Origin: Burkholderiaceae bacterium
GTDB lineage: Bacteria > Pseudomonadota > Gammaproteobacteria > Burkholderiales > Burkholderiaceae_B
Direction: 5' to 3'
Assembly (NCBI GenBank): GCA_030728985.1
Contig: JANQYI010000012.1
Coordinates: forward strand, 124,001-188,000
Length of the DNA stretch: 64,000 nt
A model generated the notes under the pieces. That model had not been told where the DNA came from. It ran no database searches and saw only the letters and a list, made by a program, of their open reading frames with translations. Below are positions 44,644-54,895 of this stretch, one piece after another. Numbering within the stretch: position 1 is the stretch's first letter; each line of letters opens with the position of its first letter. The translations under genes were made by a program, and so were the position numbers.

Positions 44644-45906
44644 ATGAAGATTTTTTACGGTTGGAAGATGGTATTTGCAGCGGCCTCGCTGCAGTTTATC
44701 CAGTCGATGATGCTGCATCAAGCTTTTGGAGCGTATGTCGCTGTTTTGATTCAGGAAAAGCAGTGGAGTAAAACCTCTGTTTCCGGTGCGTCGGCCATGA
44801 TGTCGATGGAAGCCGCCGTGATTGGTCCGCTTTTGGGATGGTTTCTCGACCGTTTCGGCTCCCGGGGGGTCATTAAGGTGGGTGTGATTATGTTTGGCAT
44901 CGGCTTCATGCTGATGAGCCAAATAGATACCTTGCTAGGTTTTTACGGCGCCGTGGTGGTGATCGCGATTGGTTCATCGATGGCCGGCTACTTTCCCTTG
45001 AACGTTGGCGTGATCCAGTGGTTTGAAAAAAAACGTGCGCGGGCGCTGTCTATGGTGGGTCTTGGCTTGGCGCTCGGGGGAATGTTCGTCCCCATCATCG
45101 CCTGGAGTATTGAAAGCATCGGTTGGAGAGAGACGTCGTTCGGTTGCGGCGTCGTGGCGATCGTGGTGGGTTATCCCTTGGCCTGTATTTTTCGACGTCG
45201 TCCCGAGGACTTTGGAGAAACGGTCGATGGCCTGGGTGTCAAACGCACCACGGCCGTCGATGTCGCTGGCATCGAGATCCCGGAAAAGGCTGAGCCAGAG
45301 TTCACGGCCAAGCAAGCGCTGAGAACGCAGGCATTTTGGTTGTTGTCGGCAGGCCACGGTGTCGCCTTGATCATTGTGACCGCCGTCAATACGCATGCGA
45401 TCAATCACATGCGTATTTCTTTGGGATACACCATCGCCCAGGCTGCTTTTTACATCACGTTGATGACGGGTTTTCAGGTGATTGGCGTGTTGCTCGGTGG
45501 TGTGCTGGGAGACAAATTACAAAAAAACCGTGTGGCGGCTGTCTGTATGACCATGCACATGGTGGGCATGTTGATGCTGACCTATGCGATCGGACCGGTC
45601 ATGTTGGCTCTTTTTGCCGTTTTTCATGGCTTGGCTTGGGGCATTCGGGGGCCATTCATGCAAGCCATCCGTGCTGACTATTTCGGCCGAAAATCGATCG
45701 GTATGATTCTTGGACTTTCCGCCATGTTAACGGCCGTGGGGCAGGTGTCCGGACCCTTGTTGGCGGGCATCATGGGGGATGCGACGGGGACCTATGATTT
45801 GGGCTTTACCGTGTTGGCTTTAATTGCTGGCGCTGGGACATTTTTATTTTGGTTTGCCAAGCCACCAGCATTGCCAGGAGTGCCGATTAAAGCCCAGGCG
45901 TCATGA
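44644..45906 (+). CDS. MFS transporter, OFA/monocarboxylate-like
   Basis: A 420-residue permease with 12 spans. It starts MKIFYGWKMVFAAASLQF, typical of the oxalate:formate/monocarboxylate group, with GWFLDRFGSRGVIKVG in the first motif-A loop. It probably moves a small carboxylate. I begin at the ATG at 44644, 9 bases after an in-frame TTG; no strong ribosome site precedes either. It lies upstream of the RND operon but is separated by about 45 bases, so it could be part of that transcript. Confidence 0.85.
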   Translation: MKIFYGWKMVFAAASLQFIQSMMLHQAFGAYVAVLIQEKQWSKTSVSGASAMMSMEAAVIGPLLGWFLDRFGSRGVIKVGVIMFGIGFMLMSQIDTLLGFYGAVVVIAIGSSMAGYFPLNVGVIQWFEKKRARALSMVGLGLALGGMFVPIIAWSIESIGWRETSFGCGVVAIVVGYPLACIFRRRPEDFGETVDGLGVKRTTAVDVAGIEIPEKAEPEFTAKQALRTQAFWLLSAGHGVALIIVTAVNTHAINHMRISLGYTIAQAAFYITLMTGFQVIGVLLGGVLGDKLQKNRVAAVCMTMHMVGMLMLTYAIGPVMLALFAVFHGLAWGIRGPFMQAIRADYFGRKSIGMILGLSAMLTAVGQVSGPLLAGIMGDATGTYDLGFTVLALIAGAGTFLFWFAKPPALPGVPIKAQAS

Positions 45907-45950
45907 GGCAATGACAGCTTTAGTCGGTTGCGCTCTGTTAATCTATCAGT

Positions 45951-47417
45951 ATGATTTATTTAAGAATTTTAGCGGCTCCTTTGATGCTGCTGCTCTCGGC
46001 GTGCGTCACGCTCGGGCCCGATTACGATCGCCAACAAGCTACGCACTGGAACACTGAACCAGAGGGATGGCAGCAAGCTTTGCCGCATGAGGGTGACCCT
46101 GTGGCGCTTGTTGCATGGTGGTCGCAATTTAAAGATCCTGTTTTAGTCGAACTCATCGAACAGTCCCAAAAACAGAGCAATAGCATGGCACAAGCAGCGT
46201 TGCGAATCGCCCAGGCGCGGGCATTGTTGGTGACTGCAGATGGCGCAGTACTGCCGGTCCTCAATGCTTCGGCTGCTCTATCGAGAGGCACGTATCAGCT
46301 TGGTGGGCCTGTGATTGTCGCGACCACCGCTCAGGCGCAGCTTCAAGCAGGATGGGAGATCGATTTGTTTGGCGGTTTGGCGCGAGGCAGTGAAGCCGCA
46401 CGCGCGCGCTTAGCCGCTCAGGTCGCCAATTGGCATGAGGCGCGAATTTCTGTCTCGGCGGATACGGCGAGCCTGTATACCAATTATCGTAGTTGCGAGC
46501 AGCTCGCTCAGATTTCGAGCACCGATGCGCAATCGCGTGCGCAAACTGCGCGATTGACGCAAGAGTTGGCACAAACGGGGTTTCAGTCTCCTGCTAATGC
46601 CGCGCTCGCGCGCGCCAGTGCGGCCGAGGGGCAGGCTCGTAACGTGGCGCAGCGAGCAGAGTGCGACTTATTGATCAAAGCACTGGTCGCGCTCACCGCG
46701 ATACCTGAGCCCGAACTTCGTCAGCGGCTCGCCAAGGGTTCACGTGTGCTTGCGCAACCGACCATGCCTGACGTGCAGCGTGTGCCGGCGCAGGTTTTAT
46801 CGCAGCGTCCCGACGTGGCGGCGGCTGAGCGCGAGCTTGCCGCAGCGAGCGCGGATATCGGTGTGCGAGAAGCCGAGCGTTTCCCGCGGTTATCTCTGCT
46901 CGGCAATATCGGTCCATTGAGTTTCGAGAGTGCTGTGGGGTCGATTAGTGCGACTTCTTGGTCAATCGGTCCTTCTCTCAGCTTGCCTATTTTTGATGGT
47001 GGTCGTCGGGCTGCAAATGTTGAAACTGCCAAAATTGCCTATGAGGTCGCCGCGACGAATTATCGGACACAGGCCCGTCGCGCGGTCAGAGAGGTCGAAG
47101 AGGCTTTGGTGCGACTCGATAGCTTGAATCAACGAGAGCGCGAGGGCTTGAAAGCCGCGAGAGGTTACCGCGAGTCGCTACAAGCGGCGCAGGCGCGCTA
47201 CAAATTTGGTCTGGCGAGCATTCTCGACCTCGAGGAAACAAGGCGACTGTCGGTTAACGCCGATAACATTTTGGCCAACGTTCGGCGCGAGCGAGTCAAT
47301 GCCTATATCGCCTTGTACCGGGCCGTTGGCGGTGGCTGGGATGCCAAGGATCTGGCGGCGGCCGTACGTACTGTGCAACAAAACCCTAGTGATATTTTGA
47401 CAGGCAAGCTCCAATAA
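45951..47417 (+). CDS. RND efflux outer-membrane factor, NodT-like lipoprotein
   Basis: A 488-residue outer-membrane channel. A lipoprotein signal ends at the lipobox LLSAC (cysteine near residue 18), and GPDYDRQ follows, as in the NodT/OprM group. Two long coiled-coil repeats (QAALRIAQARALL and YKFGLASILDLEETRR regions) build the periplasmic tunnel. It completes the pump with the two genes downstream; its stop codon overlaps the start of the adaptor gene by one base. Confidence 0.92.
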   Translation: MIYLRILAAPLMLLLSACVTLGPDYDRQQATHWNTEPEGWQQALPHEGDPVALVAWWSQFKDPVLVELIEQSQKQSNSMAQAALRIAQARALLVTADGAVLPVLNASAALSRGTYQLGGPVIVATTAQAQLQAGWEIDLFGGLARGSEAARARLAAQVANWHEARISVSADTASLYTNYRSCEQLAQISSTDAQSRAQTARLTQELAQTGFQSPANAALARASAAEGQARNVAQRAECDLLIKALVALTAIPEPELRQRLAKGSRVLAQPTMPDVQRVPAQVLSQRPDVAAAERELAAASADIGVREAERFPRLSLLGNIGPLSFESAVGSISATSWSIGPSLSLPIFDGGRRAANVETAKIAYEVAATNYRTQARRAVREVEEALVRLDSLNQREREGLKAARGYRESLQAAQARYKFGLASILDLEETRRLSVNADNILANVRRERVNAYIALYRAVGGGWDAKDLAAAVRTVQQNPSDILTGKLQ

Positions 47418-48535
47418 TGAAATTTCTGATTGATTCAATGCGTCATGGTGTGATGGGCTTGACGATGGTGTTAGCAGGTGCTTCGATGACATGGTTTCCG
47501 TCTGCCTTGTCCGAGACATCTGGAGCGGCGCGTCCCGCGCTGACAGTTTCAGTCACCAAACCCACGTTGGTCGCGCTTCCATCCATGATTCGCGCCAATG
47601 GAAATATCGCTGCCTGGCAAGAGGCCTCCATCGGTGCCCAAGTCGGTGGCTTACGCATCGCCGAGGTTCGTGTCAATGTGGGCGATCATGTCAAGAAAGG
47701 GCAGATCTTGGCAGTATTTGCCAAGGAGACCGTATTAGCCGATCTGGCGGTTCAAAAAGCGCAGGAATCCGAGGCGGTTGCTGCGCTCACGGATGCACAA
47801 GCCAACGCCTCTCGCGCCCAGAGTTTAAAAACTTCCGGTGCCTTGTCTGCGCAGCAGATTAGTCAGTATTTGACGGCTCAACAAACTGCGGCGGCCCGCG
47901 TCGAAGCTGCGCGCGCACAGCTTCAATCTCAACAGCTGCGTCTGAAATTCACTGAGGTCCTCGCGCCGGACGATGGTGTGATCTCTGCTCGCATGGCGAG
48001 TTTGGGCGCAGTAGTGCCCGTCGGTGCGGAGCTCTTCAAGATGCTGCTTCAAAATCGTCTTGAATGGCGTGCTGAGGTCGTTTCTGAGGAACTCAGCCAA
48101 ATCAAATCGGGAATGCCAGTGGATGTGTTTCCTGCGAGTCTAGCCAAGGGGCAGCCCCCTGTAATCGGTAAGGTGCGTGTGATTGGACCGACCGTGGATG
48201 CAAAAGCGCGAACAGCGATTGTCTTTGTCGATTTGCCTATTTCACTCAATGACGACCCCCCTGTGCGAGCGGGGATGTTCGCCACCGGGACGTTCAACCT
48301 AGGCGAGAGTCAAGGCTTAACGCTCCCACAAGAGTCTGTGGTGATGCGCGATGGTTTTAGTGATGTGTTTAGGCTCGGTGCGAATCAGCGTGTGGAGCAA
48401 GTGCGTGTTCAGATTGGTCGCCGTGTTGGCGCGCGCGTTGAGATCTTATCCGGACTGTCAACCTCAGACCTTATCGTCGAGTCGGGCGCAGGCTTTTTGA
48501 CCAACGGCGACTTGGTTTCGGTTGCGCGACCATGA
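47417..48535 (+). CDS. RND efflux periplasmic adaptor (membrane fusion protein)
   Basis: A 372-residue adaptor with an N-terminal signal or anchor. A lipoyl/barrel-sandwich domain (IAAWQEASIGAQVGGLRIAEV and NVGDHVKKGQILAVF) flanks a coiled-coil hairpin (about 105-175, with QKAQESEAVAALTDAQA), and beta-barrel and proximal domains follow. It joins the inner-membrane pump to the NodT-like channel. ATGA overlap with the pump gene shows coupled translation. Confidence 0.93.
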   Translation: MKFLIDSMRHGVMGLTMVLAGASMTWFPSALSETSGAARPALTVSVTKPTLVALPSMIRANGNIAAWQEASIGAQVGGLRIAEVRVNVGDHVKKGQILAVFAKETVLADLAVQKAQESEAVAALTDAQANASRAQSLKTSGALSAQQISQYLTAQQTAAARVEAARAQLQSQQLRLKFTEVLAPDDGVISARMASLGAVVPVGAELFKMLLQNRLEWRAEVVSEELSQIKSGMPVDVFPASLAKGQPPVIGKVRVIGPTVDAKARTAIVFVDLPISLNDDPPVRAGMFATGTFNLGESQGLTLPQESVVMRDGFSDVFRLGANQRVEQVRVQIGRRVGARVEILSGLSTSDLIVESGAGFLTNGDLVSVARP

Positions 48536-51500
48536 ATTTTTCTGCGCTCTCCATACGTCATCCCATTCCCGCAATTTTATTGTTCACCTTGTTGTCGATC
48601 GCCGGCATTTTGTCTTTCAGAGCGATCGGCGTGCAGGATTTTCCGGATATAGAGCTGCCGATGGTGACCGTCGAGGCGAGTTTGCCTGGCGCCGCACCCG
48701 CGACACTGGAGACTGAAGTCGCGCGTAAGCTAGAAAATTCGATCGCGACTTTGCAAGGCATCAAAAATATCTACACCAAGATTCTTGAAGGCGTTGTAGT
48801 CATCAACGTCGAATTCATTCTTGAAAAAAATGCGATGGAGGCGGTCAATGACGTCAGGGACGCGGTCACGCGCGTGCGTGCCGATTTGCCCGCTGATGTC
48901 AGAGACCCTACGATTTTGCGCGCGACCACTGCCGGACGGCCGCTGATGACCTATGCCATCACATCCCCTCGGATGGATCAAGAGGCGCTCTCTTGGTTTA
49001 TCGACAACACGGTTTCGAAACAACTTTTAACCGTCAATGGTGTGGGACGCGTCAAGCGGATGGGAGGTTTAAATCGCGAAGTTCGTGTCGAACTCGATCC
49101 GGCGCGCATGGCGGCGCTTGGCGTCACCGCAGCGGATGTTTCTCGCCGCTTAAAACAGATTCAACAAGAAGCGCCGGGTGGTCGCGGAGATATCGGTGGT
49201 GCCGAACAGGCGGTGCGTACGATTGCGACCGTCGAATCCGCCCAAGACTTAGGAAAGATCGATCTGTTCTTGCAGGATGGTCGGCGTGTGCGTCTTGATC
49301 AAATCGCGACGATTTCCGATACAACAGCCGAGCGCCGCTCGCTTGCGCTCGTGAATGGTCAGCCGGTGGTCGCATTTGAGATGATGCGTAGCAAGGGAGC
49401 CAACGAAGTCACGGTGGCGCGGGATGTGCGGCAAGTGATTGATGGTTTGAGGGCAAAATATCAGGACATTGTGTTTACCGAGCAAATCGACAACGTCGCG
49501 ATGACGGAGGAGAATTTTGACGCATCGATGAAGCTGCTCTACGAGGGCGCGATCTTAGCCGTCTTGGTGGTGTGGTATTTTTTGCGTGACTGGCGCGCGA
49601 CGATTGTTTCGGCTGCAGCCCTGCCGTTGTCGATTTTGCCTGCATTCTTAGGGATTTATTTATTTGGTTTCACGCTCAATATGGTGACGCTGACATCGTT
49701 GGCTCTGGTGGTCGGTATTTTGGTAGACGATGCCATCGTTGAAGTTGAAAATATCGCGCGTCACCTCAAGATGGGTAAAACACCTTTTCAAGCGGCGATG
49801 GATGCCGCCGATGAAATCGGGATGGCTGTGATTGCGACGACCTTCGCGTTGGTGGCGGTCTTTTTGCCCACGGCTTTTATGGATGGGGTTCCCGGTAAAT
49901 TTTTCAAACAATTTGGCTGGACCGCAGTGTTGGCGATCATGGCTTCTTTGGTTGTGGCGAGATTGCTGACCCCCATGATGTCTGCCTACCTGATGAAGCC
50001 TTTGCGGGGCAAAGATGCAGAAACAAAGCCGGATAGTTGGGTCATGCGCCATTATCTCAAGACGATGGCGTGGTGTTTGAGCCATCGCTTGGCGACCATG
50101 ATTTTCGCCTTGGTTTTTTTCGCAGGATCACTCGCGCTGGTTCCTTTATTGCCCAAGGGCTTCGTGCCTCCTGCGGATCGAGGCCAAACCATGGTGAATA
50201 TCGAACGTGCTCCTGGCAGTACGCTCGAAGACACCTTACGCGCTGCCGAACGCACAAAAGAAAAGCTTTCTCAGGTCCCCGAAGTACGCAGTGTGTTTAG
50301 TTCGGTAGGAGGGGGTGTGTCGGGTGATGTCTTTGCGCGTGGCTCGGCAGCGGAAGTTCGAAAGGCGACCTTGACGGTTACGTTGTCGCACCGCTCTGAT
50401 CGTAGTAAGGATCAGCAGGAAGTCGAGGCAGACATCCGTCGAGTCTTGGCACAAGAACCCGGTGTTCGCATTACGGTTGGCGCCCAGGATGTAGGTGTCA
50501 AAATGCAAATCGTGTTGCAAAGCGAAGATCCAATTGCGCTTGGACACGCTGCCCAAGCGGCTGAGCGAGACTTGCGCACGCTCAAGGGCGTAGGCGGTGT
50601 GACTTCATCAATCAGTTTAGTCAGGCCTGAGCTAATCGTTCGGCCTGATTTTGCGCGGGCGGCTGATCTAGGCGTGACGGCTCAGAGTATTGCAGAAACT
50701 TTACGTGTCGCCACCAGTGGTGATTATGAGGTGGGCTTGGCCAAGCTCAATCTGGCTGAAAGGCAGATTCCTATTCGTGTCAAATTACCCGACGTTGCAC
50801 GCACGGATATCGCATCGCTAGAAAGACTCACCGTGCCGGGGCGATATGGTCCCACCATGCTTGGCAATGTCGCCACCTTTACGATGGCCAGCGGGCCGGC
50901 TCAAATCGATCGACTGAATCGTAGCCGTAATGTCATTTTGGATGTGGAACTAGGCGGACGGCCACTAGGCGAGGTGTTTGCCGAGGCGATGGCGCTACCG
51001 AGCATCAATAATTTGCCTCCTGGCGTGACGCTTGCCGAGCTGGGGGACACCAAGGAGATGCAGGCGCTCTTCGCAAGTTTTGGCTTGGCGATGATGATTG
51101 GTCTCTTGTGTATCTATATGATTTTAGTTCTATTATTCCGCGATTTCTTGCAGCCGATTACGATTTTGGGAGCTTTGCCGCTTTCGATTGGGGGCGCGTT
51201 CGTTGGGCTGTTATTGACGGATAAAAGTTTTTCAATGCCGTCTTTGATCGGCCTCTTGATGCTGATGGGTGTTGCTACGAAAAATTCGATTTTGCTCGTC
51301 GAGTACGCCATTACGGCGAGACGTCAAGGCATGATGCGCACGGAGGCGTTGATTGATGCTTGTCATAAGCGCGCAAGGCCGATCGTGATGACGACGATCG
51401 CCATGACGGCGGGCATGATTCCTCTCGCGATTGGCTGGGGCTCCGATCCGAGCTTTCGCTCCCCGATGGCGATTGCCGTGATTGGTGGACTGATGACATC

Positions 51501-51597
51501 CACGATGTTGAGCTTGTTGGTGATTCCCGCGGTCTTTACCTATATTGACGACTTGGATCAGTGGTTGCGACGAACCACTAAGCGACTGTTCGCATAG
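48532..51597 (+). CDS. RND inner-membrane efflux pump (HAE1/multidrug type)
   Basis: A 1021-residue resistance-nodulation-division pump with 12 spans and two large periplasmic domains. IRHPIPAILLFTLLSIAGILSF opens helix 1, VDDAIVEVENIARHLKMG holds the proton-relay aspartate in helix 4, and GVATKNSILLVEYA is in helix 10. It is shorter than AcrB (1049) but complete. It exports drugs, solvents or metabolites through its partners. The substrate is unknown and no regulator is adjacent. The last 20 bases overlap the convergent solute-binding-protein gene. Confidence 0.93.
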   Translation: MNFSALSIRHPIPAILLFTLLSIAGILSFRAIGVQDFPDIELPMVTVEASLPGAAPATLETEVARKLENSIATLQGIKNIYTKILEGVVVINVEFILEKNAMEAVNDVRDAVTRVRADLPADVRDPTILRATTAGRPLMTYAITSPRMDQEALSWFIDNTVSKQLLTVNGVGRVKRMGGLNREVRVELDPARMAALGVTAADVSRRLKQIQQEAPGGRGDIGGAEQAVRTIATVESAQDLGKIDLFLQDGRRVRLDQIATISDTTAERRSLALVNGQPVVAFEMMRSKGANEVTVARDVRQVIDGLRAKYQDIVFTEQIDNVAMTEENFDASMKLLYEGAILAVLVVWYFLRDWRATIVSAAALPLSILPAFLGIYLFGFTLNMVTLTSLALVVGILVDDAIVEVENIARHLKMGKTPFQAAMDAADEIGMAVIATTFALVAVFLPTAFMDGVPGKFFKQFGWTAVLAIMASLVVARLLTPMMSAYLMKPLRGKDAETKPDSWVMRHYLKTMAWCLSHRLATMIFALVFFAGSLALVPLLPKGFVPPADRGQTMVNIERAPGSTLEDTLRAAERTKEKLSQVPEVRSVFSSVGGGVSGDVFARGSAAEVRKATLTVTLSHRSDRSKDQQEVEADIRRVLAQEPGVRITVGAQDVGVKMQIVLQSEDPIALGHAAQAAERDLRTLKGVGGVTSSISLVRPELIVRPDFARAADLGVTAQSIAETLRVATSGDYEVGLAKLNLAERQIPIRVKLPDVARTDIASLERLTVPGRYGPTMLGNVATFTMASGPAQIDRLNRSRNVILDVELGGRPLGEVFAEAMALPSINNLPPGVTLAELGDTKEMQALFASFGLAMMIGLLCIYMILVLLFRDFLQPITILGALPLSIGGAFVGLLLTDKSFSMPSLIGLLMLMGVATKNSILLVEYAITARRQGMMRTEALIDACHKRARPIVMTTIAMTAGMIPLAIGWGSDPSFRSPMAIAVIGGLMTSTMLSLLVIPAVFTYIDDLDQWLRRTTKRLFA

Positions 51598-53161
51598 TGT
51601 AAAAAACGGGACCTTGTGGCTGAAAGTTTTGCCAGTTTTTTCTGATCGCGCTGAGCTTGTAATTGGCTCCTAAGGGGATATATGGAACGTGATCAAGCAC
51701 CTCTATCTGGATTGCCTGACAAATTTTTTGTCTCTCTTCGAGTGTTTGCGCAAAAAACCATTCCATGCGTAAGCTTTCAAGTCTTGGATTCTCTGGCCAT
51801 CCAAACCAACCCTGCTTACCTTTGCCACGAATACCCAAGTTTGCGGCTGGATCGAGATTACTGGTTCCAGTCAGCGCAGTGAACGCGACGTTCCAGCCGC
51901 CCGACTGAGGCGGATCTTGGTTATTTCGACGCTGTAAATATGTACCCCAGTTCATAGACCGTAATTCTGTTTTCAGCCCGAGCTGCTTGAACAAATCTTC
52001 TGTCAACAGTGCGCAGGCGTGATAAGGCGCTGTATCCACAGTGTCAAGTATGACAATCGTTTCACCCTTGTAGCCTGACTCTTTGATCAACTGACGCGCC
52101 CGCTTCATGTCGCGCTTGCCATTGAGCTTTTCCATACCTGCGTCGGAGGCCATCGGAGTGCCGGGGGCAAAAACACCGCAGCGATCATTCCAGTACTCTG
52201 GAAAGTCTGCGCCGTTAACCGCCATCATGTAGTCGGTTTGACTGATGACCGAGAGAATGGCGCGTCGCATTGCCACGTTGTTAAAAGGTGCTTGGAGGTG
52301 ATTAAAACGCATAATAAAGATGGAGGGCAAAGCAGCCTTGATCAGCGTGATGCGCGGATTTTTGCGTAGCATAGGAATAAAGTCGTTATCGACAAGTTCG
52401 ACGCCATCAACCTCATTGTTCTGAAGCGCCGCGACGGCAGTGGCGCGATCAGGAATGATAAGCCATTTGAGTGCGTCGATATGCACGATCTTAGGACCTG
52501 CTGTATTGCTTGCAACGCCCTCGGTGCGGGGTACATAATCCGTCGCTTTTGCATATTCGACTTTTGAACCTGAGATCCATTGTTTGGGTAAAAAACGAAA
52601 CGGTCCGCTCCCAACAACTTCTTTGATGGCGACGTTATCAGGCGTCTGAGCCAAGCGTTCTGGCATGATAGAAGAGGAGGAAGAGGCGAGAACGTAAGGT
52701 AACAGTGAAAAAGATCTGCTCAATGAAATGCGAATCTGTGTATCGTTGACGGCGATGATTTCGCTCATGAGATTGAAAAGCGTCTGTCCCAGTAGATCAC
52801 GCTTGCCAAAGCGCCGGATGCTTGCGACCACATCCTTGGCGCGCACACTTTCGCCGTCGTGAAAGCGAAGCGCCGGACGCAAGTTTAGCGTCCATTGACG
52901 CTTGTCTTCGGACAGAGTATATCCCTCTAGCATCTGCAACTGAGGCTGATACTTGGCATCCAGTCCGAACAGTGTGTCATACACTTGCAATGCGTGACAT
53001 GCTGTGATCACAGCAGTGGTAAATACCGGATCAAGCACTGAGAGATCGGTCGATGGGACCCAGCGAAAAGTCACTGTGGTTGTCTGAGCGGACAATTTGA
53101 ACGGTGATGTCAACAGACCCGCGGCGCTTGTCGTGGAGGTGATGAAAGTGCGGCGATCCAT
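51578..53161 (-). CDS. ABC transporter solute-binding protein, dipeptide/oligopeptide (SBP_bac_5) family, Tat-exported
   Basis: A 527-residue receptor. The N-terminus has a twin-arginine signal (MDRRTFITSTTSAAGLLTSPF), so it is exported folded. FRWVPSTDLSVLDPVFTT, YTLSEDKRQWTLNLRPALRFHDGESV and GSGPFRFLPKQW follow the SBP_bac_5 pattern. Peptides, nickel chelates or other small amides are possible ligands. It has no permease gene beside it; a DppB-type permease begins at 63533. I use the ATG at 53161, since the upstream 13 residues are not part of a signal. It is downstream of the Nudix-MBL gene in the same direction. Confidence 0.87.
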   Translation of the reverse strand: MDRRTFITSTTSAAGLLTSPFKLSAQTTTVTFRWVPSTDLSVLDPVFTTAVITACHALQVYDTLFGLDAKYQPQLQMLEGYTLSEDKRQWTLNLRPALRFHDGESVRAKDVVASIRRFGKRDLLGQTLFNLMSEIIAVNDTQIRISLSRSFSLLPYVLASSSSSIMPERLAQTPDNVAIKEVVGSGPFRFLPKQWISGSKVEYAKATDYVPRTEGVASNTAGPKIVHIDALKWLIIPDRATAVAALQNNEVDGVELVDNDFIPMLRKNPRITLIKAALPSIFIMRFNHLQAPFNNVAMRRAILSVISQTDYMMAVNGADFPEYWNDRCGVFAPGTPMASDAGMEKLNGKRDMKRARQLIKESGYKGETIVILDTVDTAPYHACALLTEDLFKQLGLKTELRSMNWGTYLQRRNNQDPPQSGGWNVAFTALTGTSNLDPAANLGIRGKGKQGWFGWPENPRLESLRMEWFFAQTLEERQKICQAIQIEVLDHVPYIPLGANYKLSAIRKNWQNFQPQGPVFYTMRTVA

Positions 53162-53196
53162 ATGGGCTCTGCTTAAGGTGGAGTCAGGACATCGCG

Positions 53197-54882
53197 TCAA
53201 ACGTGCGAGGCTAAACTCCAGAGATTACCATCTTGATTGGCGCGTGCTTGAGTACGCAATTTTTCCAAATGTGCCAATAGCGATTTTTGCGCAACTGCAT
53301 GCAGTCGTTCTGGCGTGTCGTCATAAGCGAGCTTGACTAACACCTCCAGCGATGCAGGTTTTCCGGCTTTTTTCAAGGCTGCCATCACTTTGTTTTCGCG
53401 CTCTTGTCGATGGATCAAAATACGATCAACGTTTTCGGCAGGTTTATCCATCAAGAAACCATGGCCAGGCGCGAAGTAGTCGATTTTTTCATCGAGTAGC
53501 AAGCGCAGTGAGGCCAGATATTCAATCATGCTGCCATCGGGTGGACTAATCACCACCGTAGACCCTTGCATGATGTGATCGCCCGTGAACATGAGGTTTT
53601 GCGACTCAAGTAAAAAGCAGACTTGGTTGGAGGCGTGTCCGGGGGTGTGAACCACGCGAATGACAGTCCCCGCGATGTTGAGTCGTTCGTGGTGCGTGAC
53701 AATGTGATCGGGCGTAAAGCTTTGATCCTGATTGGGAAAAGGGGGTGGGGGCATGCCATATGTGGCAGCACCAGTACGTTGTTTGAGCAGTGTCGATGCG
53801 GGAGAGTGATCAAGATGCGTGTGGGTGCATAAAATCCAGCGAATCGGACCTGGTGCCGCAGCAATCAGAGCCTCGATATGTTCTTCGAGTAAAGGTCCCG
53901 GATCAATGACAGCCACACCGTGCTCTGCATTGCCGATGAGGTAGCTATTGGTGCCAGGGCCTGTCATCATGCCTGGATTGGCAGCGGTGACACGCAGAAC
54001 GTCTTGCCCGATTGTCACGGGTTGACCAGGCTGGATATAAGAGCAACAGGTGCCTTGATTGTCAGTGTCGAGCTTTTTAATTTCAGCATACGCAAAATCA
54101 CCTGGAATCAGATTATGGGAAACGCCTGCGCGATCCATTCCTGTGACTGGAGCCATTACCTGCCTCGGACGGGGCTTACGGGCGTACTCCAAGAGTTCTT
54201 CGACATATTTAAACGGTGCGAGACTTTCAAGTGTCTTGATCGTCGGAAACATCAGGTTGAGAGCGCCTGAGCGATGCAAGTCGATGGCCTGATCCGGCCG
54301 CACCCAGATTTGACCGACGGTTTCGTGGTTGTCTTCGAGCGCTGTCTGACCCTCTGGAGCCTGAGCAACGAAAAATCGCGTGTCATAGCGCCTTGGACGG
54401 CCAGCCTGCGTAACCCAATGGCTGTAATACGCGATACGATCGGTCGCCGCTTTCACCTGTTCTTTTAACAAAATGTCGATGAAGGAGAGCTTGCTCTGGG
54501 CCATCTCAAGTCTGAGCGCTGCCAATCTGTCGGCCTCGTCTGTGGCGAGTTCAAGGAGTCGGTCATTGCCGCGATAGCCAAGCAACAAGCCGGACTCCTC
54601 GAAGCACTCTCTGATCGCCGCGATCCAGTAGGCAAGCCCGCCTTGCTCAATGCCGAGTGTTTCACTGGCGGACTTGTCATCAAGACCGACACACAGGGAA
54701 GCGATCTCTGGGTGATGATCCGTGCGGTCCAAAGCACCACCCGGAAAAACATGCATCCCCTTTGCGAATTCAACCGCGGTGGTGCGCTCCATCATAAACA
54801 CTTCGATGCCGTCGCTGACGTTTCTAGCCAGAATGACCGTAGCGGCGGGGCGGGGGACGACGGGTGCTACGGATGAAGTCAT
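53197..54882 (-). CDS. Nudix hydrolase fused to a metallo-beta-lactamase domain
   Basis: A 561-residue two-domain protein. The N-terminal Nudix domain (about 10-240) has FPGGALD and the Nudix box end RECFEESGLLL (91-101), with a long insert as in NUDT19-like proteins. The C-terminal metallo-beta-lactamase domain (about 290-500) carries NSYLIG, HTHLDHS, HTPGHASNQ, FTGDHI and PGHG, followed by a small winged-helix-like tail as in LACTB2. Either domain may act on CoA esters, nucleotides or RNA; the substrate is unknown. It follows the nitrile hydratase-like genes by 13 bases. An in-frame GTG at 54912 is an alternative start. Confidence 0.85.
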   Translation of the reverse strand: MTSSVAPVVPRPAATVILARNVSDGIEVFMMERTTAVEFAKGMHVFPGGALDRTDHHPEIASLCVGLDDKSASETLGIEQGGLAYWIAAIRECFEESGLLLGYRGNDRLLELATDEADRLAALRLEMAQSKLSFIDILLKEQVKAATDRIAYYSHWVTQAGRPRRYDTRFFVAQAPEGQTALEDNHETVGQIWVRPDQAIDLHRSGALNLMFPTIKTLESLAPFKYVEELLEYARKPRPRQVMAPVTGMDRAGVSHNLIPGDFAYAEIKKLDTDNQGTCCSYIQPGQPVTIGQDVLRVTAANPGMMTGPGTNSYLIGNAEHGVAVIDPGPLLEEHIEALIAAAPGPIRWILCTHTHLDHSPASTLLKQRTGAATYGMPPPPFPNQDQSFTPDHIVTHHERLNIAGTVIRVVHTPGHASNQVCFLLESQNLMFTGDHIMQGSTVVISPPDGSMIEYLASLRLLLDEKIDYFAPGHGFLMDKPAENVDRILIHRQERENKVMAALKKAGKPASLEVLVKLAYDDTPERLHAVAQKSLLAHLEKLRTQARANQDGNLWSLASHV

Positions 54883-54895
54883 ATCAAGATTAGAG

